DNA from: Takakia lepidozioides
Lineage: Eukaryota > Streptophyta > Takakiopsida > Takakiales > Takakiaceae
Reading direction: 5' to 3'
Length of the DNA: 60,000 nt
Assembly (NCBI GenBank): GCA_030704615.1
Contig: CM060731.1
Coordinates: 25,608,001-25,668,000, forward strand
The translations under genes were made by a program, and so were the position numbers. Below, one piece after another: positions 1 through 11,747 of this stretch; position 1 is the stretch's first letter; the number at the start of each line of letters is the position of its first letter. The notes under the pieces were generated by a model, which was not told the origin of the DNA, made no database searches, and worked only from the letters and a program-made list of their open reading frames with translations.

Positions 1-2135
1 TTTAGATGAGCCCGAGCTTGAGGGGGCAGGGCATCCCACTCAGGCTTCCAATCACATACTAGAGTCGGGCCAAAAGTCTCTGTTAGACCATAAGAGTGAG
101 TAACTGAGAATCCCTGCTCCTCCATTTCAAAGATGACCGATGGAGGTGGGGGGGCCCCTCCAGTGAGGACATCGACTCTCCCTGGAAGGCGCTGTTTGTC
201 ACCAGCTTCTGCATTTGCGATCATGTTTAAGACTACAGGAGCTCCACACAAATTTGTGACTTTGTACTTCACAATTGACTCATAGATTGCCTTTGTCTCC
301 ACATTTCTCAAAATAATGTTTGTGCCTGCGATAGCGGCAACTCCCCAAATGTAGCACCAGCCATTGCAATGAAACATGGGGAGTGTCCACAGATAGACTG
401 CACCCTGCTTCATGCCCCAAGATTGAATTGAGATGAGGGCGGTGACATATGCTCCCCTGCACAGGATATAAGACTTTCAACAACACTTTGTGCATAATTC
501 TGGAAAAAAATCACAAAGATACCATTGGTAAGAGATAGGAGACACGCAGCTTGACGTCATTTTATGCCGATCAGCTTTGCACATGGTATGTATGGATGTG
601 AAGAGGGCAAGAATGAGGTCAATGTCATGGCCCCAGGCTTGCTCGGTACTAACCAATATGATTAGTTGATTAGTTGGTTAGTTGGTTCCAGCCTTCCACA
701 TGCCAGCATTCGCAGGGAAAGATAATGAGCTAGACTAGTAGTGCAGAAACCAATCACATACTTTCAGTATGATGCTCATGGCAGCTAAGTATGATCTCAC
801 AATTTGCTGTGACTAGATTGTTGTCAGCTTTATAAGTAATATGGAAGATATTCGGTCAGCCCATGAGACTCTGATGGGGATAGGAACAGTCCGCAAGAAC
901 ATTCTCTTCACAAGGGAGAGCTGAGGTGGTTCTGCATTGAGTTGTCACCGAACTCGGAGGTCCATGGCCGCAAGGCTGTGACATCTGTGTAACAACAAAA
1001 TGACTCCTCTGTCACGGCTAACTTTGGCAGTGGATGGACAATGATTACTCTCATGCTTCTCTTCCCCTTCTCTCTCACAGTAAAGAGAAACATGAACTTG
1101 ACCTGTGATGGTAAAGCACACCCTTGGGACGTGAAGTTGTGCCCGATGTGTAGTTCAGAGTGATTGTATCCCACTCATCTGCAGGCCACTGCCAAGGAAA
1201 CTGGGGATCTCCACTTTGCAAGAGGTCCTCATACTCCACTAGCTCTCCCCAACCAGGAAGAAAGGTGTTGAAACCATCGGATGCACCTCCATCACTACTT
1301 GTGTCTTCTATGAGAATGATGTGGGGTGGTCTGGCTGGGGCATTGGAGGAGGATAACCATATCTCAAGAGCTTTGTGAACAACTGGTAAGAATTGGAAGT
1401 CCACAAACACAGCTTTTGTCTCACAGTGGCTAAAAAGTGTGGACATGGTGCGGGCATCCAGACGAATGTTGATAGTATTGAGCACTACCCCAGCCATGGG
1501 CATTCCAAAATGCATTTCATAGACTGCAGGACAATTAGGCGCAACCACCGATACCTGCAGTTCCATACACAATTCTCAGACCCGTGGACTGCCTACATTG
1601 AAAATTCCTTTAATAAAAGTGGATCTCTTTTCAGGCCTGGTGTTGAGAGGCTGCATGTGTGTTTGAGAGAGAGAAAGAATTTAACCATGACTTCTTCCCA
1701 GTGGCTGTAGAACTTAAGAAACACAACCCCCTATGTTTGGGTCACAACCCAGATATGGAACTTCCGCAGCTTCCTCTTTCAGACAGAGGCGCCTATTTGC
1801 TCTATTGGGCTTTACTCTGGCTGGTCTCCGTCACCACTGTGAAATTCAAAAGCAAATCAGACTAATTCCAGAAGAGAAGAGATGGAGCAAGAGGGATCTG
1901 CAACATACAAATGACTGTGGGAATTACTGACCGTTTCACCAACTGATGCAAACGTCGAGAGTTTTGAGGCCAGCCGCCGGCAGCGCTCGTATGTGTGAGC
2001 CCAGGTGTAGTGACGACGGCCATAAATCAGTGATGTTCTCTCTCCAAAGACGAATGCTGCCCTCTCCAGAAACGACAGAGGGGTCAGAGGTACGTAATTC
2101 GCAGCGCCTCTTGGAAGTGGGTCTTCGGTCGCCAT
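1..2135 (-). CDS. AAE1-like acyl-activating enzyme (AMP-forming acyl-CoA synthetase), 5' part, cut by window edge
   Basis: Members of this family activate a carboxylic acid with ATP to an acyl-adenylate and transfer it to CoA. Three exons are visible: 1932-2135, 1103-1554 and 1-456, the last continuing beyond the window. Exon 1 starts MATEDPLPRGAANYVPLTPL, the usual start of plant AAE1-type proteins. Exon 2 begins with VSVVAPNCPAVYEMHFG and holds the AMP-binding P-loop YTSGTTSRPKGV followed by HHRGAY across the splice. Exon 3 has WTLPMFHCNGW, the GGAPPPP segment and SYGLTETFGP, which are standard adenylation-domain motifs. Splice sites are ACG|GTCAGT, CTGCAG|GTATCG, CACAG|GTCAAG and GTGCAG|GGGAGC, and every phase closes. 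There are no lesions in the visible part. The substrate cannot be told from sequence, and no peroxisomal signal is visible because the C-terminus lies outside the window. Confidence 0.93.
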
Positions 2136-3003
2136 GCTATTCTGCGGAAGACCTCGACTGTGTTATATGCGCGCCTGCTACTTTGCGTTGCTACAAGAAT
2201 GGGAAGGTCACAACCAGATACACACACAACCACACACCCCTTCCTCACATCCACAACAACTCCAGCTCAGCCCCTGGTCAAGTTCAAACGTTCATCTCAC
2301 ACGAAAGTTCTCACTACTTGAACCGGACATCAAAGGTGTGCGACATCAGCTCGCCCCACACAAAATGTGTGCGAGAATTACAAACTGCCTCCTGTAACAA
2401 GCTCTCACTTTAATAGGATGTTGCGTGTAACAATGGTACTACTCCCTCCCCGCTGATCATTGGGAGATCCCCTGGTGAAGGTGAGGATTTGCAGGCACCC
2501 CCGCATCAAAGCACACCTGGATTTTGGCGAGGCCCCTTAGTCTTGCTTCGGTTGTTTCCTCTTCACTGTGTTTGCCTTTCTGCCGTGTGGCTCTTCTCTC
2601 CCGCTCTTCGGGTTCCTGTAACTCCGCTTCTCTCCCTGCGGCCTGCTGTTGATTAGGCCCGCTTTCTCGCTACCCTCCTTCCTTTGTCCTGTTGGTGTCT
2701 CCTTCAGTTTAGTTTCTTCGGCTCTCTGGTCCTTTCTCTTTGGTGCTGGGAACTTCTGGCCGTCACGTTTTCCTCCTGCATTCCTCCTTCATTAATGCAT
2801 TTCCAGGGCCTCTGCAGGCTGCTTTAAGAATTTTAAAAGTCCTTTCCGCAGCAACACTGAACCCAGCCGCCATCCACACACACCGTGCTTGGGGGAAGTA
2901 CAGTGTAGAGAGTGAGATACTTAGTGCTGGGTGGGCCATAGCTGCTGTGCTTCCTGGTGTTTTTGCCATTTGGGTTTCTCTCTCTGTCAGATGCAAAGAA
3001 ACC
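2136..3003. other. Upstream region of the acyl-activating enzyme, no gene seen
   Basis: This stretch holds the presumed promoter and 5' UTR of the minus-strand gene ending at 2135, then pyrimidine-rich DNA (about 2520-2800). Short ORFs on both strands overlap one another and show no recognisable domain. Confidence 0.5.
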
Positions 3004-3009
3004 TACATA

Positions 3010-3160
3010 GGGTAACTGTACCTATCATTCCCCATTTTAAGACTTTGAGAAGCCATAACTTGTTCACATGATCATATTATGGTGCAAAATTTGGACCTAG
3101 GGGGAGGTTGGCAAGTTGGCTTCATGATAGGGGTTTGTGCAATGATAGGTACAGTTACCC
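3010..3160. mobile_element. 151-bp MITE with perfect 20-bp terminal inverted repeats
   Basis: The left end GGGTAACTGTACCTATCATT (3010-3029) is matched perfectly in inverted orientation at 3141-3160. The same six bases, TACATA, flank the element on both sides (3004-3009 and 3161-3166) and read as a target-site duplication. The interior has no ORF. The superfamily is uncertain: if only the TA next to each end is the duplication, a Tc1/mariner relative is possible. Confidence 0.8.
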
Positions 3161-3751
3161 TACATATTTGGAGTCTGGACGTACATGTAATGTTGACTGT
3201 GCGCGCTGAAGTCAGTGGAGAAAATGTGGTCAGTCAGCTGTTGCTCTGAAGACATTCATTTGGTTTTGGTGTGGATATATTGCACCCCAATCGCCAAAAG
3301 AACAGTTAAGCAAAGAAAATTGGACATGTAACAAAGCTCTGGGAACAAAGGTGGCACATGGCTACTGCATGCCATGTGAAAGGGAAGTAACTTATTGATG
3401 GCATGCAAGAAAAAGAGCTGTTACAGTTTTTGTATACTCCAGGTGTCCACATGCTATTCGCCATGGCTCTGCTGGAATATTTAACTTTTCTGGAAGAGGA
3501 CATCCGGCAGGTTTTTTGAGATTAGAGTCTAAAGTCATGAAGGTTATGAGAGACTAGGTTTAGTGTAGAGAGCAGGAACAGGGTGTCATAGTAACACGTC
3601 ATTTTTGTCACATGGTCCTCATTTTATGGCTGTCCAAAAGAAAAAACCTGAATTTTGAAAATCTATTTTAGGAATCTGCTCTAATACTACCTACTTTCTT
3701 CCGTTATTTTTGTTTCGTCACCATGCATATAGGTACCACCTCAAAAGTGAC

Positions 3752-4250
3752 CAATGTTGTGTTGGGACTGCCGGGTCGGGGTTCGGATTTTCTTCTGGAA
3801 CCAAGTCCGGGTCCGGATACGGGTTCTTAAAATTTGGAAAATCGAGGTCCGGGTTCGGGTCCGGGTTTTTTGAACACGGACTTGGGTCCGGGTCTGGGTA
3901 GTTGCTGGAAAATATTAGCAGTTCCGGGTCCTAATAGTTTATTTAAATAAATTTAAAATATAATATTAATTAGAGATAAAATAAAAACTTTTTGGCTGGA
4001 GAAAAAATAAATCCTAATTATGAATTTTACTTTAAGACATATTCCTTCAAAATGTACCGTGAATATGTATGGCTCATTTATAAACTACATGCATGATGAC
4101 ACAATTTGAGTTCCATTCTTCAATATCAATTCGTAAACATGTAAAGAAACGTGATATGCCTCAAGGCTCATCATAGATCAATATAGCATGGATGTGTGGG
4201 AGCTGGCCTAATGATAATATATAATGCTTCCCCAAGTTACAGTGTCACTA
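3752..4250 (+). mobile_element. Truncated copy of the 840-bp GC-rich non-autonomous hAT family
   Basis: The block begins CAATGTTGTGTTGGG and continues through repeated TCCGGGT-type motifs and an AT-rich segment. It is collinear with the left half of the complete copy at 7098-7937, down to the shared passage GCATGGATGTGTGGGAGC. Similarity fades after about 4250. Decayed passages that look like the right half and right terminus lie at about 5640-5840 and 6550-6595 (ending CCTGCACAACACTGG). The element may therefore have been interrupted by later insertions, but no matching 8-bp duplication joins 3752 to 6595. Confidence 0.65.
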
Positions 4251-6659
4251 CGTATCCCTGTCACTGTGTATCGGAAAGCCAAGTACGGTGGGAACAGCCA
4301 ATCGTGTGGGATCGCGGGAGGTTTGGAGTTTGGAGAGGAAGGAAGTGGCTCGACCGGACATAGACTCCTGTATGGGTCGCAGGTAGGACTGCATGCAACC
4401 TTTTTTATTATCACGCCAGGCCCAACGCAATCTGCAGAAGCGGACGTCATAGAGGAGGCGAGATACATTCAGTGCATCGGAGAAATATCAGAGCGACTCA
4501 GTGAGCGTACCTTTGAACCGATCTATTCTATTGCGTCATGCTGTCAAAGGGTCGTACACAAGGTGCCGACGCATAACCTGTAAAACTTGAATCCATGAAA
4601 GAGATAAAGCCATTGCAAATAGACGCTTAGGCAAAAATTACTTGAAATAAGCGTCACTATAGCGGTAGTAGGAGCAGACATCCATCCAGAACGTTTTTTA
4701 CGAACACAATGTTTGTTAAGTGTTTGTTCACTAGAGAGATGAGGAATTTGTTTCATGGGCATCTACAAATGGTGTATAAGGACTACATATCGAGTTTGAT
4801 CATGCTCAACAATTAAATTAAAAAACGCTTTAGGTTGGGACAATCCAACAGCTGCACCAGCCGGACATCATGTTCACTGCAAGCTATGAGGCAAAAGCCT
4901 GCATACATATATTGGCATGATCGGGTACTGTCTCAAAAACATTGACGAATCAGATTTCCACTTCGTTTAGAGAAACGATACGATGAGCTAGAATGGATGA
5001 GTATACAAAGTTTAGTGCATGTTTTCAAAAAAACAGATTTGTCTCTCACACCAAAACGTTTTGGAGAGAGCACGCATGTGGTGCAAATACAAAATGAGAG
5101 GACAATTAAACTCAATGCTGCAACATGTTCTCCTCCATGTGATGAAGTCCGATCAGTATTTCCATTCTGCCAATAGGATTGTACCAGTTCAAAACAGTGG
5201 AATGGAATTTGAAAGAGTAGGTTCTATCTGGAAATGTATGATGAGAACACATGACCTGGAGAGATGGTAAATGTTGCTCGAGTGTTTTATGAAGTCTCTA
5301 GGTCATCCGCTAGATTAAGAAATTTGGCATCTATTCAGATTGCGAAAAAACTAGAATCTGAGCTTTGTAGCATCGAATCGGATGATCCAGATAGTGTGTG
5401 ATCTGGCAAGGGATGCAGTTCTCATCGATCACCAGATGTCTATTTATTCCTTTGCGATGCAAACGATATGCTAGAAATCAGCAATGCTTTTTTATTTCAT
5501 GTTATAAACTGTCAACGTTGTAATAAAGTGACAAAATTCCATTATATGCATAGCCCAATAAAATGGGCAACTCGTGTTGCAATAAGACATTAAAAGTGTC
5601 TTGTAATAATGTGACAAAAGTTTATACCATCATCAAATTAACTAAACCCCGGAGGGCTATGGCCTTCCAGTAGGACCCAAAACGACTTTTGAGGTGGAAT
5701 GTGCCATTACCACTAGGCTACAACTTGGTTGTCGAGCTTGAGTGGTGGGGGCTGGCTGCTGCATGGGCCTCTTGCTCGTCCCCTCCACACAAATGACATC
5801 TTAGGTGGACCTGCATGCCCCACCATAAACAATAAAAAAACCAAATGCGAAGAGGGAGGAGGTGTACTACCTACTATGAGCTAATCCACTTAGGGAAGAG
5901 ATGTTGTTCTCAAAGTCTTCAGGTGAGCACAATTGTATATTCCTGGAATTTCCGCAAAATTTCCATGAAATTTCCATAGCGCAATGAAATTGACAAAACT
6001 AACAATTATGTGAAACTAACACATAAAAAACAAGTAGCCCCTATACTTGATGAACATGTTATCCTATAGGCGTGGCTTTTTCTCCATAACAGGCGCGAGA
6101 GTGGGCGGTGAGGCTTCACCTCAAATTTAAATCCTCGCCCATGGATAATTTGGCACGGTGAAACTTTGACTGAGAAGAAATTACAGTGTAGCTAAAAAGA
6201 TGAATATGTCACTTTTAAAGTTCCTACCTATTCCTTTTGGATGTGGGATTGTTGGGTGATGGGATTTCCCAATGCAAAACCCACCGCTGCTTAGTTTGTG
6301 CCCATATCACAAAGTATTTCTCAATGTAAAATTCACCGCCAATGCTATAGGTTTAGGGTTTCTGCCTACACAACTGAAGGTTTCGCCTCGCTGGATTGGC
6401 GCAGATGTACTTATGGTTTTATTTCGTTTTGAAAACATATAACTCCTATGACCAAGGTTTAAAAATATAAAACTCTCAAGACCTTGGCTGGGTTGTGCTC
6501 AGGCGAGCACGAGGGAACATGCTCATACGATACCAACCCCCTAGTCTCGGCAACCCGCCAGGTGACCGGGGTCAAACCCGACCTGCACAACACTGGTGTC
6601 CACCTTCTTACCGAAAGGCAGTAGCCTTTGGAGACATCATATTACTTCTGGAGCTGTCA
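4251..6659. other. Intergenic DNA with decayed hAT-family fragments
   Basis: No supported gene. The only recognisable parts are the two passages resembling the distal half of the non-autonomous hAT family (about 5640-5840 and 6550-6595). ORFs here are short, overlap on both strands and lack domains. Confidence 0.5.
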
Positions 6660-6661
6660 TA

Positions 6662-6693
<32 letters not shown>
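6660..6693. repeat. ATT trinucleotide microsatellite
   Basis: About eleven uninterrupted ATT units. It opens a very AT-rich stretch to about 7020 that also has a short TA run near 6785-6799. Confidence 0.9.
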
Positions 6694-6694
<1 letters not shown>

Positions 6695-7097
6695 AATACG
6701 TTTAGATATTAATTATGATAAACCAATCAAAATAATTTCATTGGTTTGCCCAATTTTTGAGTTAATAATATATTATGATAGTACATATATATATATATAC
6801 TATGAATATATAAAAAATAATATCTAATGAAATATCAATATTGGATTTTTATCTCTTATTTATATTGAGACAATGAAAATATAGAGCTTTTAATATTTTA
6901 TAAATATACATACTCTATAATGGATATTAGAATCTATTTAGTCTCTGTCGTTAAGAGTTTATTTTTTAAAAATAAAATAAAATTTATTGTTAATATTTTG
7001 ATTTATAAAAACTTTTATAGAACACACCCTTGAAAGGAACAGTAGCCATAAAATGAAGTGGCCATTAGTTACATTCGGTCTTCTTTGAAGAATAAAC

Positions 7098-7937
7098 CAG
7101 TGTTGTGCGGGTTGTCCCTTTTTAAGAAACCCGCCGGATACAGGTATTGTTTTGGAGCCTAGTCCGAGTTCGGGTCCGGGTTTCTCAACACGGACTCGAG
7201 TCAGGGTTCGGGTAGTTGTTGGAAAATATTAGCGGGTTCACGGGTTCGGATCCGGGTCCTAGTTAATTTATTAAATAAATTATAAAAATAAGATTAATTA
7301 GGGATAAAAATATTTTTGGCTGAAATAAAATTGAATCCTAATAATGAATTTTATATCAGGACACATTCCTTCAAAAAATACCATGAATATGTATTGCTCA
7401 TTTAACATAAGAATTAAAATATAAATTGAGTTCCATTCTTCAATATCAATTCCGAAACATGTTAACAATAGTAATATGCCTCAAGGCTCAAAGATCACTA
7501 TAGCATGGATGTGTGGGAGCCAACCTCATAATAATAATACATGACGCCTCCTTCTGGAGCTATAAATTATGGTGTCACTGGACTCTGCAGGGCACAACTT
7601 CGTGACACCAATCCGTGGATTGAACCCACAACCACTTTAAGTGGCTACAACTTGGTGGCGGCCGGCAGGCTGCTGCAGCGACCTATTGCTCAACACATTG
7701 CAGAACCACATATAAGGTGGACCCCGCATGCCCACCTGAAATTAAGACCCCAACCCGGACCCGCTACACTTGCGAGCGGGTAGCAGGTATACCGGATTCA
7801 GGAGGGTCCGGGTTCGGATCCGGGTTCATTTTAGAAATGAAACCTGGTCAGGGGCGGGGTTTTTGGGGATAGCATTGGTGCCCCGGATCCTAACCCGCCG
7901 GGTACCCGGGGTCAAAACACGGACCCGCACAACACTG
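7098..7937. mobile_element. Complete 840-bp non-autonomous hAT element
   Basis: Ends are CAGTGTTGTGCGGGT at 7098 and the inverse ACCCGCACAACACTG ending at 7937. Near-identical 8-bp flanks, GAATAAAC (7090-7097) and GAAAAAAC (7938-7945), fit a hAT target-site duplication with one change. Both subterminal regions are packed with CCGGGT/ACCCGG motifs around an AT-rich core, and there is no transposase ORF. The same family appears truncated at 3752 and, in opposite orientation, as the host of the nested hAT at 29407-33652. Confidence 0.88.
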
Positions 7938-7999
7938 GAAAAAACCGAAGAAAAAAATGCCATTAGTTATGTCAACTCTAGCCGGAGTACTCTATATTA

Positions 8000-8450
8000 A
8001 ATTGATTAATTGATGCGTAAAACGAACATTGTTCTCAGAGCTGGTCACTTCTAGTAGTGTGGAGCAACAGGCAGCCCTAGTCACGATATACAGTATAAAA
8101 GTATATCGGTAGTTCAATGGTAAGTAGGTTCTGTTGGAACAAGTGTTCGGGTTCAAAGATCTGGAAAATTTGGCTTTGGAAGAACAGTAGTTAAATTTAT
8201 CCGGCAACCTAGTTTTTGAAGAAAACATTGTTGGACAGTGTAGGCCAATGCAGTAGTAAAATAATGAATCATGTCTTCCACCCTTACTTCTATCACAGGC
8301 GTCTGAAAGCAGACGGCCGTCAACATTAAGTATATGTCCCCCGGCCCTTATCAATATCATTATATCCTAGGATCGCACTATAGCTAAGCCCGCCATCCCG
8401 CGTAATCTACCCAACTCCCCCCCTCCGTCTCCAAACGCAGCTGAAGGATC
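8000..8450. other. Spacer with a tRNA-like A-box/B-box pair
   Basis: TAGTTCAATGG (8110-8120) resembles a pol III A box and GGTTCAAAGAT (8150-8160) a degenerate B box 40 bases later, as in a tRNA-derived SINE head. The surrounding bases do not pair into a tRNA acceptor stem, so a functional tRNA is not supported. Otherwise I see nothing. Confidence 0.25.
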
Positions 8451-8571
8451 TAGTTGTGCCGACGCAGTGGAGAAGGATCGTCGTCCGAGCATCGCCTTGT
8501 AATCTCTCAATTCTAGCCACACCAACTATACTTTCCAGCTTCCTCCGCTTCTAATCCAGCGTCTCGCAACA

Positions 8572-11138
8572 ATGGCTCCCCTAAACATGCAGTTCAGAAA
8601 CAAAGGCCAGAGCTCCGCGAGAGGCCGTGGGCAGCAGAGAGGAAATACAGCAGTCAGGGCCCACCCAGCCTCTGGGACAAGATACATCCAGGCCCATCGG
8701 GCGCAAACGCATGGGACGTTCGACAGGAGAAATGCTCAAGTTTGGCAACCCAGAGAAGCATCGAGACGGGCATCGTCGCCACCTGACCTCCTTATGCAGC
8801 GACCACTCCCACACAGGCCTCAAACCCATCTGTTGTACTCACCCACCCGCCCTGCCAACACACTGGCGCAGCTATAGACCCGTGGACATGCACTGATTTC
8901 CAGAAGATGCAGATTCCCAAAGCCCCCAGGAAGTCCACGATCAGCTTTTGGACCTGCACATTTCATAGGAGGATCTCCAAAGGCAGCACATCCTCATCCC
9001 TGTGGACATGGATGACTTGGACAACAGAATCACAAGCATGGAGGAGCATGGAATACTAGCCCACTTCCCAGGGAGAAAGGTAAGCAAAGCTTTTGTTAGG
9101 GACTCGGCAATCCGTCACTTAGGGGGTTCAGGGGAACTGAAGCAGCAATTCTGCCATGCCAAGGAGAGATGGTTCTTTTCCATAGTCTTTGAAACCCAAG
9201 AAGCTGCTTCTAAGGCCCTTCTTTTCAATCCTCATGTGCGGGGGTTTAATGTAAACATCTTTTCACGGTCGACCAAAATGGGTCATAGGAATGGAAAGCT
9301 GTGGGGACCCAAAGTTGTCTCACTACCCTTTATTCAAGATCAGTACCTGATGAATATACCATACATTGCAAACTACTTTGGATCTTATTTGGGATGTCTG
9401 GGGGTTTTCGACCCACTCATGGACACTGAATTTATTCGGCAGAATGTTGCATGGAAAACAGCTACCATTGCCTCTAGACTGAATGAAACTGGGTTTCCCA
9501 AGATGGTCCTACTCATGCCTGATGAAGACATTCTCCCAGATTTTGTGCCTTCATATAGACAGAGAAGGGAACTTCTACACCATAAGGCTCCTGGAGGATT
9601 TTGCCTCTTCGGCATGCTTCAATTGCGGAAGGCAGGGTCATATAAAGGCTAACAGCCCGCAAGGCAAAAGGAAAAGGTCAATCAGGGCAGGCAAAGCAGC
9701 TGTAACCCAGACTGTCGAGGAAGGATCACCAATAAGTCTGTCGTCGGGCTTAGAAAGACCAATTCAAAAAGCTAGAGTCAATGAAACCAACCCAGGGACA
9801 ATGGATGATCAATTCCAGCCTAGCCCACGCCACACACCTACCACAGTAGGGGGGGTGAAAAACGATCCAATGATTATGGAAGCTGGAAACTCGAGCAGGC
9901 CACAGCAGTCACTACACAACAATCTCAAGCCAACGGATTCATCACCCTTTGGAAACTGCAATCGAGTTCTCAAATCCCATGTGGTCCAAGGGGAGTCTGG
10001 CCTGTTTGTGGTCTCAGGTATTGCAAGTAACCCAGTGTTGGCAAGAATATGCCTGGGACTGCACTCATTTCCAAAACTGGCCTTGGAAGGCTGCTCACAG
10101 TTGGACACCGACAATCCCCCAAAAGCTTCTTGTGTCACCCCACTGGTCTTTAGGAAAAGAAACCCTCTTTCCTTTCTCATTATCTCTAGGAATATGGAAT
10201 GTTTGGAATCACTATGGATCACGAATGATGATATCAGACACTTCATGCAGGTCTACCCACCCAAAAGTAATCTAGATCTCATCATCAAAAAGAAAATCTA
10301 CGATTTCCAGATCATCTGAAGCAATATTATCTATCCAGTCTGACTAATATCTCGTGGGGAGCATACAAAGAGAACCATCCGGGGCTAACCTCAAAACTAT
10401 CCACGCAAGTCTTGGCTCTTATGGAGGAGACGAGGTTTATAATACACCTGCACCGGAGGGTGCCCTCTGGGTCAACGAATCCATAATGAACAGAGTGTGG
10501 GGCAGAGGGGCTTTACCGATCAGAACAAGAGACTCTCAAGAATGCATTCTTGATCCTGTATGCAAGGCTAGAACATGACTTGGATCAGGAAGAGTACCAG
10601 CAGGAGCTGCAAAGAACCAGGACTTCATGAAAGCAGACAAGGGCCCCAACTCTCCAAGGCAAGCATCATCATCCTCCAGCGCATCGATGCCAGAAGGAAT
10701 GATTACGCAAGAACAAGCACAGCCACCGGTGGAAAGACAAGCTACACCCCTGGACACAATGGTGGATCCAGTGCCATAGTCCGGTGAGGCTGCTCCACGC
10801 TCAACTCCAACACCATCGCCAGCAACAAGCAACCATGTAATTACACCATCCCCTCACCTTCTCAACATCCATCATCAGGTACAAAACTTGCTTTATCCAT
10901 GTTTCATTTTCCAGCCATTATCGCAAGATTGCAAAAGATGCTGGCTGTTGTGCAGGAAAGAGAAGAAACAGCCAAGGATCAAAACCAAAAGACAAATTAT
11001 CCTGGATTTTTCTTAGACACTAACTAGATAGATTTTTCAAAGCCCTCGGCGGAAGCAAACCACATTGTTCGCAATGAACTAGGTCGTATCTTGTACAACC
11101 AAAAGTAGTATCCCTCACATCAGTGGAATGGTCACTTA
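8572..11138 (+). pseudogene. LINE ORF1 remnant (nucleic-acid-binding protein), frameshifted
   Basis: This is the 5' half of a plant LINE. A reading frame from 8572 (MAPLNMQFRNKGQSSARGRG) stops at 8877. The main block 9002-9652 resembles the DUF4283 region of plant LINE ORF1, with FVRDSAIRHLGGSG and KERWFFSIVFET. A frameshift near 9570 moves the frame to 9483-10319, which carries the zinc knuckle CFNCGRQGHIKANS. The last cysteine of C-x2-C-x4-H-x4-C is serine here. Further pieces run to about 10830 in shifted frames. The LINE continues on the far side of the Ty3 insertion, at 17336. Several stops and shifts make it inactive. Confidence 0.75.
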
Positions 11139-11709
11139 TGTCACGGACATAGCCCAGAGGAACTTACCGAGAGTAAATACCAGAAATTATCAAGTTACCA
11201 TGTTATCGGAAATTACCATGACTTACCGTGATTTATCATTAGTTATCAAGTTATCGGGAGTTTACCAAATTACCAAGAGTAACTTGAGAAACTGCTCAGG
11301 AAGTTTCCTTAGGAGGAAACTTCTCCATCAAGAAACCTCTATAGGGGAAGCTTCTTAAGAAGCTTCTTAATAAACTTCTTAGTAGCCAGTATATATATGA
11401 GACGAGACTGGACACTCTTTAGTCTTGCCAACACAAGTTTAAGCTACTCTTGTTTCCAGTCCCAGTACTCCAGTTCAGCTTCCAATACTCTAGCCCAGTT
11501 TCCAATATTTGGCACTCTAGTCCAGTTTCCAACATTCCAGTATTCAAGTCGAATTCCAGTATCTTATCATCTTGTCCATTGTTATAAAGATCATCTTGTT
11601 TCATGTTTATCCATCATACATTCGGCCACGCCGACCTTGACTTCTTGTCTAGTCGTGTACCTCTAGTCTGATCTCTTGTTTGTATTCAGTCATGTTCTCG
11701 TCCTTGACA
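11139..11709 (+). repeat. 5' LTR of the Ty3 chromovirus (571 bp)
   Basis: It starts TGTCACGGACATAG and ends CCTTGACA, matching the 3' LTR at 16697-17335. U3 carries a degenerate array of TTACC/TTATC units (about 11165-11280). It then has four GAAnnTTC palindromes (11300-11307, 11316-11323, 11347-11354, 11359-11366) and a TATATATAT box at 11390-11398. Downstream are repeated CCAGTTTCCAATA-like units. The 5-bp flank ACTTA (11134-11138) pairs with ACTTC at 17336-17340 as a target duplication with one change. Confidence 0.93.
11300..11398 (+). promoter_or_regulatory. Heat-shock-element-like array and TATA box in the 5' LTR
   Basis: Four perfect GAAnnTTC palindromes, the core of plant heat-shock elements, lie 24-98 bases upstream of a TATATATAT box. 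The 3' LTR has five (16878, 16894, 16929, 16954, 16985) before its TATA at 17016. Heat-responsive transcription is an inference from this layout, which is known for the copia element ONSEN. Confidence 0.55.
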
Positions 11710-11747
11710 GTTTGGCGAGACTAAAATTTGTTCCTTAGTTAGTTAAG

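Noticed and set aside
2740-3015. Small ORFs on both strands before the MITE
   Set aside because: They overlap each other, have no domain, and one runs into the MITE terminus.
3710-3901. Gly/Ser-rich ORF
   Set aside because: It is translation of the TCCGGGT-type repeats of the non-autonomous hAT end.
3752-6595. A single intact 2.8-kb non-autonomous hAT copy
   Set aside because: Left and right termini of the family are present, but the 8-bp flanks AAAGTGAC and GTGTCCAC do not match and the middle is unrelated.
6495-6827. ORF with poly-isoleucine
   Set aside because: It reads through the ATT microsatellite and the hAT-like terminus.
8101-8165. A functional tRNA gene
   Set aside because: A- and B-box-like words exist, but acceptor and T stems do not pair.
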